Source: Anaerocolumna sp. AGMB13020 (GTDB lineage: Bacteria; Bacillota; Clostridia; Lachnospirales; Lachnospiraceae). Taken from it: a stretch of 64,000 nt of DNA. The stretch spans positions 3,496,001 to 3,560,000 of the forward strand of contig NZ_CP136910.1 of NCBI RefSeq assembly GCF_033100115.1, read 5' to 3'. Numbering within the stretch: position 1 is the first letter of the stretch; each line of letters begins with the position of its first letter. The translations under genes were made by a program, and so were the position numbers. Positions 38,604 to 47,227 of this stretch are shown one piece after another. The notes below the pieces were generated by a model, which was given only the letters and a program-made list of their open reading frames with translations, was not told the origin of the DNA and did not search any database.

Positions 38604-38680
38604 GTTGCGACGTCGCAACACTGGCCGGAGATCTCCGGTATAGTTCCGTTCTGATGTCAGAACAGTTGCGCCGGCGCAAC
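38604..38680. repeat. Cluster of four palindromes behind terS
   Basis: GTTGCGACGTCGCAAC (38604-38619), CCGGAGATCTCCGG (38625-38638), GTTCTGATGTCAGAAC (38648-38663) and GTTGCGCCGGCGCAAC (38665-38680). Three share GTT-SYG-N4-CRS-AAC with the palindrome at 32199. All but the third are perfect, and the GC-rich cluster stands out in AT-rich sequence. Confidence 0.92.
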
Positions 38681-38699
38681 AAAAAGTAATTGACGAACA

Positions 38700-39374
38700 T
38701 TGACAACTGAATATTGATAGTTGATAGAAAAAGGTTAATCAGAATCTTAATTTTTTTTAATACAGAAATTAATAGCTTGTGATAATATTAATTTAAAAAG
38801 TGGAGAGTGTTAAATGAAGATAAAAAATATTTTAAAGTATTGGATAGATATATTATTGAATGTTATTAATACAATATCATTAAGCATATTGGGCTATTAT
38901 ACTTTCGGACATAATATAAAAGCAGTGTTCATGTATAATATTGTACTAATAGCTTTCTTTATCTCTGGTGTTTGGATTTATAAATCGGACGGAATTAAAG
39001 AACTAGGAAAAGAATTAATTAAATCCAGCATTATAGCAATTATGTTTCCTATAGCTATGATGTATGTAAATGGTCAGTTTGATTCAGTTTTTTTTAAGAG
39101 TTCCTTAACAAGTATCTTTTACGCGTTCTTACTTAAGCTTTTTATAAAGGAAATAGATGCAAAATTAAAGGGGATTTCTAAAAAAAATACATATGTAGCT
39201 TATGTTATTGCAAGCATTACTTTTATATATATTTATAACATTACACATGAGGTTATCATGGCTATGGGATATGGTGCGGCAATTGTTTCTATAGTTAAGA
39301 TAATTAAGATATCTCCAGAACATAATAAGAATTAAAATACATTTTTCTACCAACTATCAACATTCAGTTGGTAG
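38700..39374. repeat. Inverted repeats flanking a membrane-protein cassette
   Basis: The 28 bases at 38700-38727 match the reverse complement of 39347-39374 at 23 positions (shared core CAACTATCAA, TATTCAGTTG). The right copy is also a terminator, CTACCAAC...GTTGGTAG then TTTTTTT. The single gene at 38814 lies between them. Confidence 0.75.
38814..39335 (+). CDS. Small integral membrane protein, unknown
   Basis: 173 residues with about five hydrophobic segments (roughly 10-28, 37-55, 70-86, 95-112, 128-165). Strikingly AT-rich compared with flanking element genes, and bracketed by inverted repeats, so it looks like an added cassette (moron). GGAGAG precedes the ATG. No family recognised. Confidence 0.65.
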   Translation: MKIKNILKYWIDILLNVINTISLSILGYYTFGHNIKAVFMYNIVLIAFFISGVWIYKSDGIKELGKELIKSSIIAIMFPIAMMYVNGQFDSVFFKSSLTSIFYAFLLKLFIKEIDAKLKGISKKNTYVAYVIASITFIYIYNITHEVIMAMGYGAAIVSIVKIIKISPEHNKN

Positions 39375-39407
39375 TTTTTTTATACCCAAAATTAAGGAGT
39401 TGATAAC

Positions 39408-40364
39408 ATGAGTAATGAAGAACTGGTGCAGCTCATAAAGCAGGGAACGGATCCGGCCGGTAATATGGAGCAGCTCTACATAAAGAACCAGGGTATTATC
39501 TTTTCAGTGGTTAAGAAGTACCGCTACGCTTGCCAGAGTGACCACAACGGCACTCCAATCATTGAACTGGATGAATAATTAATGCATGAAGCCTATTTCG
39601 GGCTTGTAAAGGCTGTTAAGAACTACGATGCAAGCCAGGGAGTGCTATTCATGTCATATGCTCCTTACTGGATCAGGCAGGCTGTTAAAAGGTTCTTGGA
39701 TGATTGTGGCCGAGTTATCAGGGTACCGGTGCATAAACAAGAAAAGGTATATCAGTATAACCGGTTAACGGCTCACTTCCTGCAGAACTTCAACCGGGAG
39801 CCAACTATCCATGAGTATGCCAGGTGGCTGCAGATATCAGATAAGGCGGTGGAGCAGCTGCAGCGTTTCATGTTCCGGGACAAGATCAAGAGCTTTGATG
39901 AAATGGTGTCGATCGGAGAGGATGAGAGCATAACCTTTGCTGATACGGTGGCCAGTGATACAGATCTGGAAGGTGAAGTAATCGAAAGAGTATCCCAGGA
40001 GCAGCTAAGGGGTGAGTTGTGGGACTTAATACGCATGGTGCTTAAGGATGATAAGAAAGTCCAGATAATCAAGCTTAGATACATAGATAACCTTGCATTA
40101 GAGAGAATAGCAGAGCAGTTTAATATCAGCAGAGCTGCTGTTGATCAGTCTATTAAGTACAGTATAAGGCTTATCAAGAGAAATGCCGGTATAAGGCGGT
40201 TGGCCATTGAAACAGGCCTATGGGATGCAGATAAGCCCTTTAGTGCGGATAGGGTGAAATACTGGTGCGAATGCAGCCGGTATAATATGTTGGATAAGAA
40301 TGAGTTAAGATATGCCAGGCGCATGGGCTGGGTAGATGAAGAGCTGCTGCAAGGGTATTCATAA
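39408..40364 (+). pseudogene. Sigma-70-like factor split by an in-frame TAA
   Basis: The first part (39408-39578, 56 residues, MSNEELVQLIKQGTDPAG... ending IELDE) is region 1.2-like. The stop TAA at 39576 is followed, in the same frame, by TTA ATG and 260 residues. These carry region 2 (MHEAYFGLVKAVKNYD, SYAPYWIRQAVKRFL), region 3 and the region 4 helix-turn-helix (LERIAEQFNISRAAVDQSI). Homologues read ...LDDLMHEAYFGL without the stop, so an inserted TAA codon is the simplest view. Restart at 39582, three bases after the stop, could still yield two cooperating chains. Late-gene activator of the element by position. Confidence 0.8.
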
Positions 40365-40740
40365 AGTGAGTATCTCTTCCGGAACGACGAATATCGTTCT
40401 TCCGAAAATGAACGAAGGTGTGTCCACGTTTGGATTGACCTATCTTCACACGAATTTCGTAGAGACATTAAGACGGCTTCATACGGTTTTCGTACTAAGG
40501 GAAGAATACTGACCATAATTATGTGGTGAGTAAGGTTTTCGCCTTTAATGGCTAATACATATAAACAGTCGTGGCCAATCTTGGACAGGGGAAGATTCTT
40601 TCTTTAGGACTACTGAAAAATAAGGAGTCCTTACCGTTCAACATCATGTTGAACCTTACAAAACCTTACTTAAAGTCATATATAGATATTCCGCTTTACT
40701 GCGTAAAACCCTCGACACAATGTCGAACCCATGAAAGGAG
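40365..40740. other. Non-coding region rich in small inverted repeats
   Basis: No credible gene. At least five short hairpins occur: CGGAACGA...TCGTTCTTCCG (40379-40404), ACGAATTTCGT (40451), GGACT...AGTCC (40608-40631), GTTCAACATCATGTTGAAC (40637-40655) and CGACACAATGTCG (40712-40724). The density suggests an origin, transfer or packaging region, or a long structured RNA. Confidence 0.5.
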
Positions 40741-40745
40741 ATCAC

Positions 40746-40808
40746 ATGAGAAATAACGAACATTACATAGACCCTACAGCTCATGCAGCCATTAAGAGAG
40801 CAGACTGA
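40746..40808 (+). CDS. 20-residue ORF with strong ribosome binding site
   Basis: MRNNEHYIDPTAHAAIKRAD, preceded by GAAAGGAGATC. Longer proteins beginning NYIDPTA-like follow sigma genes in clostridial phage elements, so this is either a tiny conserved peptide or a truncated relative. It ends at the structured segment that follows. Confidence 0.45.
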   Translation: MRNNEHYIDPTAHAAIKRAD

Positions 40809-40880
40809 CACCGCTGTCCAGTTGCAAAGCCCAGGCCTTGGGGTGATGAAAGGCATCTTACGGTGGTAGGGTGTCTTTTT
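40806..40880 (+). ncRNA. Structured RNA or complex terminator
   Basis: GACACC (40808) pairs with GGTGTC (40869), followed by TTTTTG. Inside lie GATGAAAGGCATC (GATG/CATC stem) and CCCAGGCCTTGGGG. The multibranched fold is more elaborate than a normal terminator. No family recognised. Confidence 0.5.
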
Positions 40881-40941
40881 GTTGTAATTTATTGTATTAA
40901 GGTATATAATGGAAATAAAATCTGTATGAGGAGGAAAAGTA

Positions 40942-41256
40942 ATGAATAAAAAATACGATGTAGAAACTTTTACTATTGATGAATTTAGAGAGCTGATTGC
41001 CAATGGAGATGATACACACCACAATCAGATAAGAGTGACTAAAAGTGGTGAGGTTTTTCTATCTCAAGATATAGTAGGAGCTAAAGATCTTGAAGATATA
41101 GCTTTTAGATTTGAAACATTTAACAGGGGAAATGGATACATAGGGGTTGCAGCATCAAAAGATGATGATATTATATTAATGTATAATGCCCTAATTAACA
41201 ACTGGAATAAAGCTGTTCGTAGAACATATCTAGATATGTGGAGAATTGAGCAGTAA
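40942..41256 (+). CDS. Unrecognised small protein, 104 residues
   Basis: MNKKYDVETFTIDEFRELIANGD; starts behind GGAGGAAAAG and is followed by its own terminator. Alternating helices and strands, a soluble fold, no motif. The single-gene transcription unit after the structured region suggests an accessory or regulatory protein. Confidence 0.6.
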   Translation: MNKKYDVETFTIDEFRELIANGDDTHHNQIRVTKSGEVFLSQDIVGAKDLEDIAFRFETFNRGNGYIGVAASKDDDIILMYNALINNWNKAVRRTYLDMWRIEQ

Positions 41257-41267
41257 GTAAAAACATT

Positions 41268-41292
41268 AAGCATCCTTCGGGGTGCTTTTCTT
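41268..41292 (+). terminator. Terminator
   Basis: AAGCATCC-TTCG-GGGTGCTT followed by TTC TTTT. Confidence 0.85.
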
Positions 41293-41383
41293 TTAAATCC
41301 CTCTAGGCGGTTGGTTTTCTCTTGCTGAAAAATGGGAGAGGGTGTATAATTATGGTAAAAAAGGTTAAGGGGATATATATTGT

Positions 41384-42964
41384 ATGCTAAGAGATATGGA
41401 AACACTATTAAATACTGTATGTAATGAGGAAATAAAATTATACTTAAAAGAAGCTCTTAATTGTTATAATTTCGGAGCATACAGAGCTTGTATAATTATG
41501 ACGATGATTGGGGGCGTACATGATTTACATAATAAAGTAAAGGATTTGGCACCTAGTAACAGAGATATCGCAGTTCTTGAGGCAGAGATAAACACCCTGA
41601 AAAATGATTTAAAACCATATGAAAGAACACTAATAGAAAAATGTGCTACAGAAAAGATAGACATCCTTAATCCTAATGAAGCTAAAGAATTAATTCGCTG
41701 TTTTGATACGAGGAATGATTGCGCTCATCCAAGTGATTACAATTGCTCTGCAGAGAATGCACGCTATGTTTTTACAACTATAATAGACATATTGGCTTCG
41801 AAACCTATATTATTAGGACAACAACATCTTAATACCTTAGTTGCAGATATAAATAAAGATATTTTTTTTCCACGTAAGGATAAACTGGAAATTCAACAGA
41901 TAGTTAAACAACAACTTGATAGATATAGTAGTAGAATTATTAAACCTTTAGCTAAGAGACTTGTTAAAGAAATAATAAGTGACACTTCGCGTATAAATAG
42001 TAATAAACAGTTTTTTCTAGCAAATATCGCTTTAAGGCTGGAAACAGATTTTGACGCCATAGTAGCGCCTCTATTTATTGATTCAAAGTTTAATTTGGAT
42101 ATAATGCATATGGTATCAGCAAATGAAAAAATGATAGAAACTTTATCAAATGAAAATATAAAAAGATTATTAAGCATATTGCACAAGTATACTCAAAATG
42201 ACCTAGGATACAATTCTTTAGTTGTTGATATTTATCAATCAAAACGTTTAGATGATAGTGAATTGGATGATAATATAGCTGATTCACTAAACACGGGATA
42301 TGAGCAAATGAGTGATAATCAGAGTTTAATATGGCTGGAGACTACTTGTAATGGTAATATTAGTGAAAGACGTTTTAATTTGTTAGTCAGTAAATATAAG
42401 AATCGTGTAATAAATAACCTTAAATTCGCAAGCCAAAATTATTTGAAAATATTGATCAAATGTAATGATCAAGAATTAAATACAGTAGTTATTAAAAGCA
42501 TCATGGATAAAGTGGCTGAGTCAGATTATACAGTTAGCAATCCAGCTACGAATGAATTTGAACAATTGGATGAAGAATTCATTCGTAATTTATCCGATCA
42601 GGATATAGAATATATTATTTATCATATAGTAAAAGGTGCAGAGGGTTATGGGCGCGAAGTAAAGAGGGTTTTTGATACGTTTCATAATGTATATGTATTT
42701 AAAGCTTTTTGTGAAAAAATTGTGCCAACTTTTAATGAAATTAATTTAGAAAATTTGCTTAAAGTTAATTTATCAGATCATGCAATTGCTAAATTTGTGG
42801 GTCGAGTTAAAACTTCTATTAAAGGGTTCGCTGCTACCTTTGTTGAAGTTGCCGAAAACTTTATTTCTAAAGTAAATACAGATGATCCAGAGCAAGAATG
42901 GAATCAAATAATATTGACCAATGTAATATATTTTATACAAAGAGAGGAAACGGAATCCAATTAA
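41384..42964 (+). CDS. Large HEPN-domain protein (RX4H), candidate RNase effector
   Basis: 526 residues. The N-terminal ~150 residues are helical with the HEPN hallmark R-x4-H at Arg110-His115 (TRNDCAHPSDY). A preceding helix has the pattern ALNCYNFGAYRACIIMT seen in DUF4145-like HEPN proteins. The remaining ~370 residues are helical, AT-rich coding sequence with no domain I can name. HEPN proteins with RX4-6H are mostly RNases in toxin-antitoxin, abortive-infection and CRISPR systems. A role in phage defence is inference from motif and location. Confidence 0.7.
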   Translation: MLRDMETLLNTVCNEEIKLYLKEALNCYNFGAYRACIIMTMIGGVHDLHNKVKDLAPSNRDIAVLEAEINTLKNDLKPYERTLIEKCATEKIDILNPNEAKELIRCFDTRNDCAHPSDYNCSAENARYVFTTIIDILASKPILLGQQHLNTLVADINKDIFFPRKDKLEIQQIVKQQLDRYSSRIIKPLAKRLVKEIISDTSRINSNKQFFLANIALRLETDFDAIVAPLFIDSKFNLDIMHMVSANEKMIETLSNENIKRLLSILHKYTQNDLGYNSLVVDIYQSKRLDDSELDDNIADSLNTGYEQMSDNQSLIWLETTCNGNISERRFNLLVSKYKNRVINNLKFASQNYLKILIKCNDQELNTVVIKSIMDKVAESDYTVSNPATNEFEQLDEEFIRNLSDQDIEYIIYHIVKGAEGYGREVKRVFDTFHNVYVFKAFCEKIVPTFNEINLENLLKVNLSDHAIAKFVGRVKTSIKGFAATFVEVAENFISKVNTDDPEQEWNQIILTNVIYFIQREETESN

Positions 42965-43440
42965 TTGGGATATGGTCATGGGATTTATGAAATGGAAAGA
43001 CTGTTTACTAAGAATAGTTTTAATAGAGTTGGTATTGTGTTTACATTTATAGTATCTAGTAATTGACTATGATGCTAAAAATCCTTAAAATTCTTTTCCC
43101 AAATAATTCATGATACGAAATTGTTGTGATGTTGTTGTGAAAAGTTACATAAAACAATAAAATCTATGATTGATTACACAAGTTAATATTTAAGAAATGC
43201 AGTCAATATAAGAAAAATTGAAGTGTGACAACCTATAAAAAGCAATCATCATTACTCAAAGAGATAAGGATTACTGCAACGCAGGATGTCTTATTACAAC
43301 TCAAAACAATTCAGAACCTCTCAGGACATTTGTCTTGGGAGGTTTTTATGTTGAAAATTATGTTAAAAAAAGCATAATATAGTTATGAATTCTTTTGAAA
43401 TATTATCTCAAAGATGAAATTGTGAAAGGTTGTGTATGAA
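42965..43440. other. Gap with 39-bp terminator-like repeat
   Basis: No gene. It contains the sequence at 43309-43347 that recurs identically at 51905. The rest is AT-rich without clear signals. Confidence 0.6.
43309..43347 (+). repeat. 39-bp direct repeat, terminator-like, copy 1
   Basis: Hairpin AACCTC...GAGGTT with T-run, starting ATTCAGAACCTCTCAGG. Identical over all 39 bases to 51905-51943; TCAAAACAA also precedes both. Confidence 0.92.
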
Positions 43441-43740
43441 ATGGAAACGATTGAATGTAAATATTGCGATACAAAGATATCATATAAAACATCTGCAAAT
43501 TTCATTATTTTTTGTCCTAATTGCAAGCGCAATATATATTTGGAATGTGAGTATGGTTATGGTCCTGTAACACCCTGTAATATACTTTTAGGAAATGAAA
43601 AAATAGGAACAGTAAATGTGGACGAGAATAATAAATATTTTCTGGAGTATAGGTTTGAAAAAATTAAGCTTAATAAAGGATACTTAGACGCATTGTGGGA
43701 GGCAATTGAAATTGTAAAGAAAAAGATTAGTCCTAATTAG
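43441..43740 (+). CDS. Small zinc-ribbon protein, unknown
   Basis: 99 residues (METIECKYCDTKISYK...). Cys pairs CKYC and CPNC form an N-terminal zinc ribbon of about 25 residues. The C-terminal part has strands and a helix. The ATG at 43441 is preferred to GTG at 43432, which is too close to GAAAGG. First gene of a group of small unknown genes that resemble immunity loci. Confidence 0.55.
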   Translation: METIECKYCDTKISYKTSANFIIFCPNCKRNIYLECEYGYGPVTPCNILLGNEKIGTVNVDENNKYFLEYRFEKIKLNKGYLDALWEAIEIVKKKISPN

Positions 43741-44009
43741 TCCTTATAGGAAAACAAAAGAATCAGAATTAGTTCAAAGTCATAAAGTGAAATGATATTC
43801 TTTTGATGGTGAAATATTAGAAATAGTATTTGATTCTTGAGAGAGGTTAATTGTGTTCGAACCGTCTGAGAGAAAATGAAATGGTAATATATGAACGATC
43901 TGTTTGTGATAAAGAACTTTTTAAAAAGCTATTGAATAAGTTGGATGTGGTTTTGCTGTATGGCAAGATAAATGTGGAAGTGAAGTATTCAATTTAGTGA
44001 GGAGAAGAC
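43741..44009 (+). other. Gap with a possible gene remnant
   Basis: A 38-codon frame at 43881-43997 (MVIYERSVCDKELFKKLLNK...) has no good start signal. It may be debris of a lost cassette. Nothing else seen. Confidence 0.3.
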
Positions 44010-44792
44010 ATGAAGTACACTAATTATAAGATGATAAAAACATATGGAGGACAATCTATTGGAATGTTTGGGAATGACATTTATGCTTATGAGGTGCTTA
44101 CAGGAATATGTGATGTCCCAGGATACTATCAGATAACAAAACACGAATATAATACATTTGATGAATGGAAGGATGAAAGTACAGGAGAACTTGGTACTAT
44201 GTATGAAATCCATAACAGAAAGCCGTTGTGTAGTGGTTATAAGGATAGTACAGAAATTAAAAACGTTGCAAAAGAGTTTGTATGTCCGATTTGCGGAAAA
44301 GATTTTTTGGTTGAAGGAGGAATAGTTCCTAACCATATAGATATAAAACAAATATGCCCGGATTGTAATAAAAAACCGGAACCAAAGATGGATTTAATGT
44401 TTGAGATTAAAAAACAACTGCAGCGGGTAGAAATTAGGATACGAAATTTAGGCTCATTATTTACATCCTATTACATTGATCCATATTCTAAGTTAGATAT
44501 GAGAGGATATGTTTCAGTAGGAAGCACAAGCTATTATCTTAGAGTTAATGAGAGAGGTAAGTTGATAATTGAGTATCATGTGATAGACAAAAGAAAGGCT
44601 GCATATTGGATATTAAGGGAATTGTTGTATTCTATGGAATATGATTTGTTGTCAAAAGAAGAAAAATATGATATCCATACGGATGAGGTTATAAAAGAAA
44701 AGTGTAGAGACCATTTTAAAAAAATGGATTTAAATTATACAGAATGGTATGAAAAGAACATTGGTATTTTCAATTTTGATAAAATCTTATAA
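44010..44792 (+). CDS. Possible immunity protein with zinc-ribbon insert
   Basis: 260 residues, GAGGAG before the ATG. The middle has Cys pairs CPICGKDF and CPDCNKK. The C-terminal part (SYYLRVNERGKLIIEYH, RKAAYWILRELLYSMEYDL) resembles small immunity domains of polymorphic toxin systems (Imm63-like). I am not certain of that match. A 33-codon in-frame-like remnant of another gene follows at about 44790-44886 (ending KEYIYLT). Confidence 0.5.
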   Translation: MKYTNYKMIKTYGGQSIGMFGNDIYAYEVLTGICDVPGYYQITKHEYNTFDEWKDESTGELGTMYEIHNRKPLCSGYKDSTEIKNVAKEFVCPICGKDFLVEGGIVPNHIDIKQICPDCNKKPEPKMDLMFEIKKQLQRVEIRIRNLGSLFTSYYIDPYSKLDMRGYVSVGSTSYYLRVNERGKLIIEYHVIDKRKAAYWILRELLYSMEYDLLSKEEKYDIHTDEVIKEKCRDHFKKMDLNYTEWYEKNIGIFNFDKIL

Positions 44793-45048
44793 AGAGTTTA
44801 TTAGGAAATTACTAAAAGATTTTTCAAATACTAAACCAGGAAAAGTAGCTTGGGATAAAAATAAGGAATACATTTATCTTACCTAACATGACACGAGAAA
44901 ATGGTGGTTTGAATATATCATAAAGAATCTGCGGTTATTTTTTTATGATTAAATAGAATGGCACTGTATTAGTCTATGATGTTACAAAAAAAGTTAAAAA
45001 TAGGAAATTCTAATTTAATTAAATAAGTGACATGAAAGGATAACAGAA

Positions 45049-45504
45049 ATGAAGTTCAAATACAGAAGAATTCAAGATAGTGATGCTCATTTTTTGACTC
45101 AAATTTTTTCTAATCCTGAGTATGAATTGTACTTTGCAGAAAATGACACAATAGAAGAAGACTGGATAGAAAGATTTCAATATTATAAAGATATCGAATC
45201 AAATATAATTATAGATGGAGCCAAGCCAATAGGGTGGATAATGTATAAATTAATAGATAATGTATGTGATTTATATATTGTAGTACTACTCGATAAAGAA
45301 AGACATAAAGGTTATGGAAAAGAAATATTTAGTGACTTGTTTGAAGCATATCCTTGCATTAAAAAGATAAAGTTAGATGTTCAGCAAAGAAATATAAATG
45401 CGTGCAAATTCTATCAGAAGTTAGGATTCAGAATTGTATCAGAAGAAAGACAACCTGTACGTGATAGCAGTGAAATGTATTGTAATATGGAATTAGATAT
45501 TTGA
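45049..45504 (+). CDS. GNAT family N-acetyltransferase
   Basis: 151 residues. Acetyl-CoA-binding motif in LDKERHKGYGKEIFSDLF (R/Q-x-x-G-x-G), motif B near RNINACKFYQKLGFRI. Substrate unknown. AT-rich like its neighbours. Possibly a resistance or protein-modifying cargo gene. Confidence 0.85.
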   Translation: MKFKYRRIQDSDAHFLTQIFSNPEYELYFAENDTIEEDWIERFQYYKDIESNIIIDGAKPIGWIMYKLIDNVCDLYIVVLLDKERHKGYGKEIFSDLFEAYPCIKKIKLDVQQRNINACKFYQKLGFRIVSEERQPVRDSSEMYCNMELDI

Positions 45505-45777
45505 TGTTTTTAAGTGGTTTCACATGTACATGAACGATTGTTTTAGAACATAATCGAGATTATGAGAGTACTGGTTCGCCGGATCTTAATGAACAGAATG
45601 ATTGGATGAATAGGTTGGCGTGCATAAAGATGGAACTGGATGGGACAAGGAATCTAGACATAAATATAAAGAAGGTGCAAAAAGATGGCTAGGAAAGCCA
45701 CATATATATGATGAGGTGAAATTCCTTATTTCTTAACGATAACAGATTTATATTTGGAAGCTGAGAGGGAAAGTTAC
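45505..45777 (+). other. Gap with decayed coding sequence
   Basis: Two overlapping frames read like protein pieces: ESTGSPDLNEQNDWMNR, then, shifted, VHKDGTGWDKESRHKYKEG to the TAA at about 45736. This looks like a frameshifted fragment of a lost gene whose family I cannot name. Confidence 0.35.
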
Positions 45778-46383
45778 ATGATAACGAAAACAGAATGGAA
45801 ATGGACGAGAGAACCTAAAGAATATTCTATTTCAGAAGATCGAATTGAGATCATAACAAATCCATACACAGATCTATGGCAGCGAACATACTATCATTTC
45901 AGAAATGATAATGCACCTTTACTACAGATGAAAACAACAGAGAAGTTCTTTTCTTTCGTTGTAAAGACCAAGTTTGAGAGTAAGATGCGTTTTGATCAGT
46001 GTGGTATCGTTATGTACCTTGATAGTGAAAATTGGCTGAAAGGCTCTATTGAATATGAGAATGAAGAATTTCAGCATCTTGGAAGCGTGGTTACAAATAA
46101 TGGCTATTCAGATTGGGCAACAACTGAGATTGATGCGCGAATCAAGTCTATGTGGTACAGATTCAGCAGACGGGAAGATGATTACTGCATTGAATGCTCT
46201 GAGGATGGAAAAAAGTTTAAACAGATGAGAGTCTGTCATATATATAAAGCTACTGGCGAAATTCAGTTTGGAATATATGCTTGCAGCCCGGAGGCTTCTT
46301 CTTTTAAAGCCACATTTACGAATATGGAAGTTACTGAATGCAAATGGCTGGCACATGATGGCCAGGCACCGGATGAAGCATAG
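45778..46383 (+). CDS. DUF1349 (concanavalin-like jelly-roll) protein
   Basis: 201 residues from MITKTEWKWTREP. The pattern FVVKTKFESKMRFDQCGIVMYLDSENWLKGSIEY and FGIYACSPEASSFKATFTNM is the DUF1349 family, a carbohydrate-binding-like beta sandwich annotated as regulation of enolase protein 1. Role here unknown; possibly another cargo gene. Confidence 0.8.
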   Translation: MITKTEWKWTREPKEYSISEDRIEIITNPYTDLWQRTYYHFRNDNAPLLQMKTTEKFFSFVVKTKFESKMRFDQCGIVMYLDSENWLKGSIEYENEEFQHLGSVVTNNGYSDWATTEIDARIKSMWYRFSRREDDYCIECSEDGKKFKQMRVCHIYKATGEIQFGIYACSPEASSFKATFTNMEVTECKWLAHDGQAPDEA

Positions 46384-46445
46384 AAGTCTTAATTTTGTGC
46401 GTGTGAAATCGTGCTAAATCGCATATTTGCTGACTTCATCAAGTT

Positions 46446-46784
46446 GTGGAATTAAGAAAAAGTAATAACATTGACTATATTAAAATACCTCATTATTGTT
46501 CGAAAAGTAGTTCTGAAATTTTGAAATTAATAAAAAATACTCCTAGTGTCACGTGTACTACTGTTTTTGTAGCTAACAATTTACCGAATAAGGAATTGTT
46601 AAAAAAGTATACCAAAAAAGTAAGGAAGGTATATTGCACTAACAATTTGGAGGAAGAAGATCATATTACTGACTATGGGACAATTTTGACAAGATTTAAT
46701 ATTGTTAATACAGAAGATATTAATACGGAAGTAGGTGGTAATGCTAAAGAATATTTTTACATAATAAGAATTGAACTTGGATAA
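46446..46784 (+). CDS. Unrecognised small protein, 112 residues
   Basis: GTG start without a clear ribosome binding site. Mixed strands and helices, Lys-rich middle (NKELLKKYTKKVRKVYC). No family recognised; codon and base use are AT-rich like the other cargo. Confidence 0.4.
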   Translation: MELRKSNNIDYIKIPHYCSKSSSEILKLIKNTPSVTCTTVFVANNLPNKELLKKYTKKVRKVYCTNNLEEEDHITDYGTILTRFNIVNTEDINTEVGGNAKEYFYIIRIELG

Positions 46785-46832
46785 TGAAAATAACATTTTC
46801 CCGTTTTGAAGAAAAATAGTAGTAGTTAAACA

Positions 46833-46861
46833 TTGACAAATAATAATTCAAAATATATAAT
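46833..46861 (+). promoter_or_regulatory. Promoter of the metG transcription unit
   Basis: TTGACA (46833-46838), 17 bases, TATAAT (46856-46861), a perfect consensus. Confidence 0.92.
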
Positions 46862-46884
46862 TACTAGAAATTTATATAATAAAG

Positions 46885-47170
46885 GCATAGAAGAGAAGAG
46901 TAAACTATTTGCGCTTTTACAGAGACCTCAGGATGGTGAAAATGAGGAAAGTTATAAAATGGTTGAATATGGCCTCTGAGTTGCGTACCGAAACATATTG
47001 TTTAGGCTACGACGGGTGCACCCGTTACAGTGATAGACTATCGATGAATCATTTCTCATCCGTAGTTGATAAGACCTATATCGTGAGGTATAGGTGAATT
47101 TAGGGTGGTAACACGAAGCTTCGCTCTCGTCCCTGAAAAAGAAATTTTTCAGAGAGGAGGGCTTTTTTAT
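46885..47170 (+). promoter_or_regulatory. T-box riboswitch, methionine-specific
   Basis: Stem I begins with GAGAAGAGTA and has the GGATGGTGAAAATGAGG distal-loop region. The specifier ATG is at 46969-46971 (TTGAATATGGCC). The T-box AGGGTGGTAACACG is at 47102-47115. The terminator CTCTCGTCCCTGAAAAA with TTTTTCAGAGAGGAGGG ends in TTTTTT at 47168. Uncharged tRNA-Met would allow read-through into metG. Confidence 0.93.
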
Positions 47171-47227
47171 TTGCTTTTTAAAAATTTAGATTTGTTATCA
47201 CAATAAAAATGAAATGAGGAATGTTAT

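Noticed and set aside
46885..47170. Possible tRNA-like structure before metG
   Set aside because: The conserved AGGGTGGTAACACG and terminator identify a T-box leader, not a tRNA. I found no tRNA or rRNA gene in the window.
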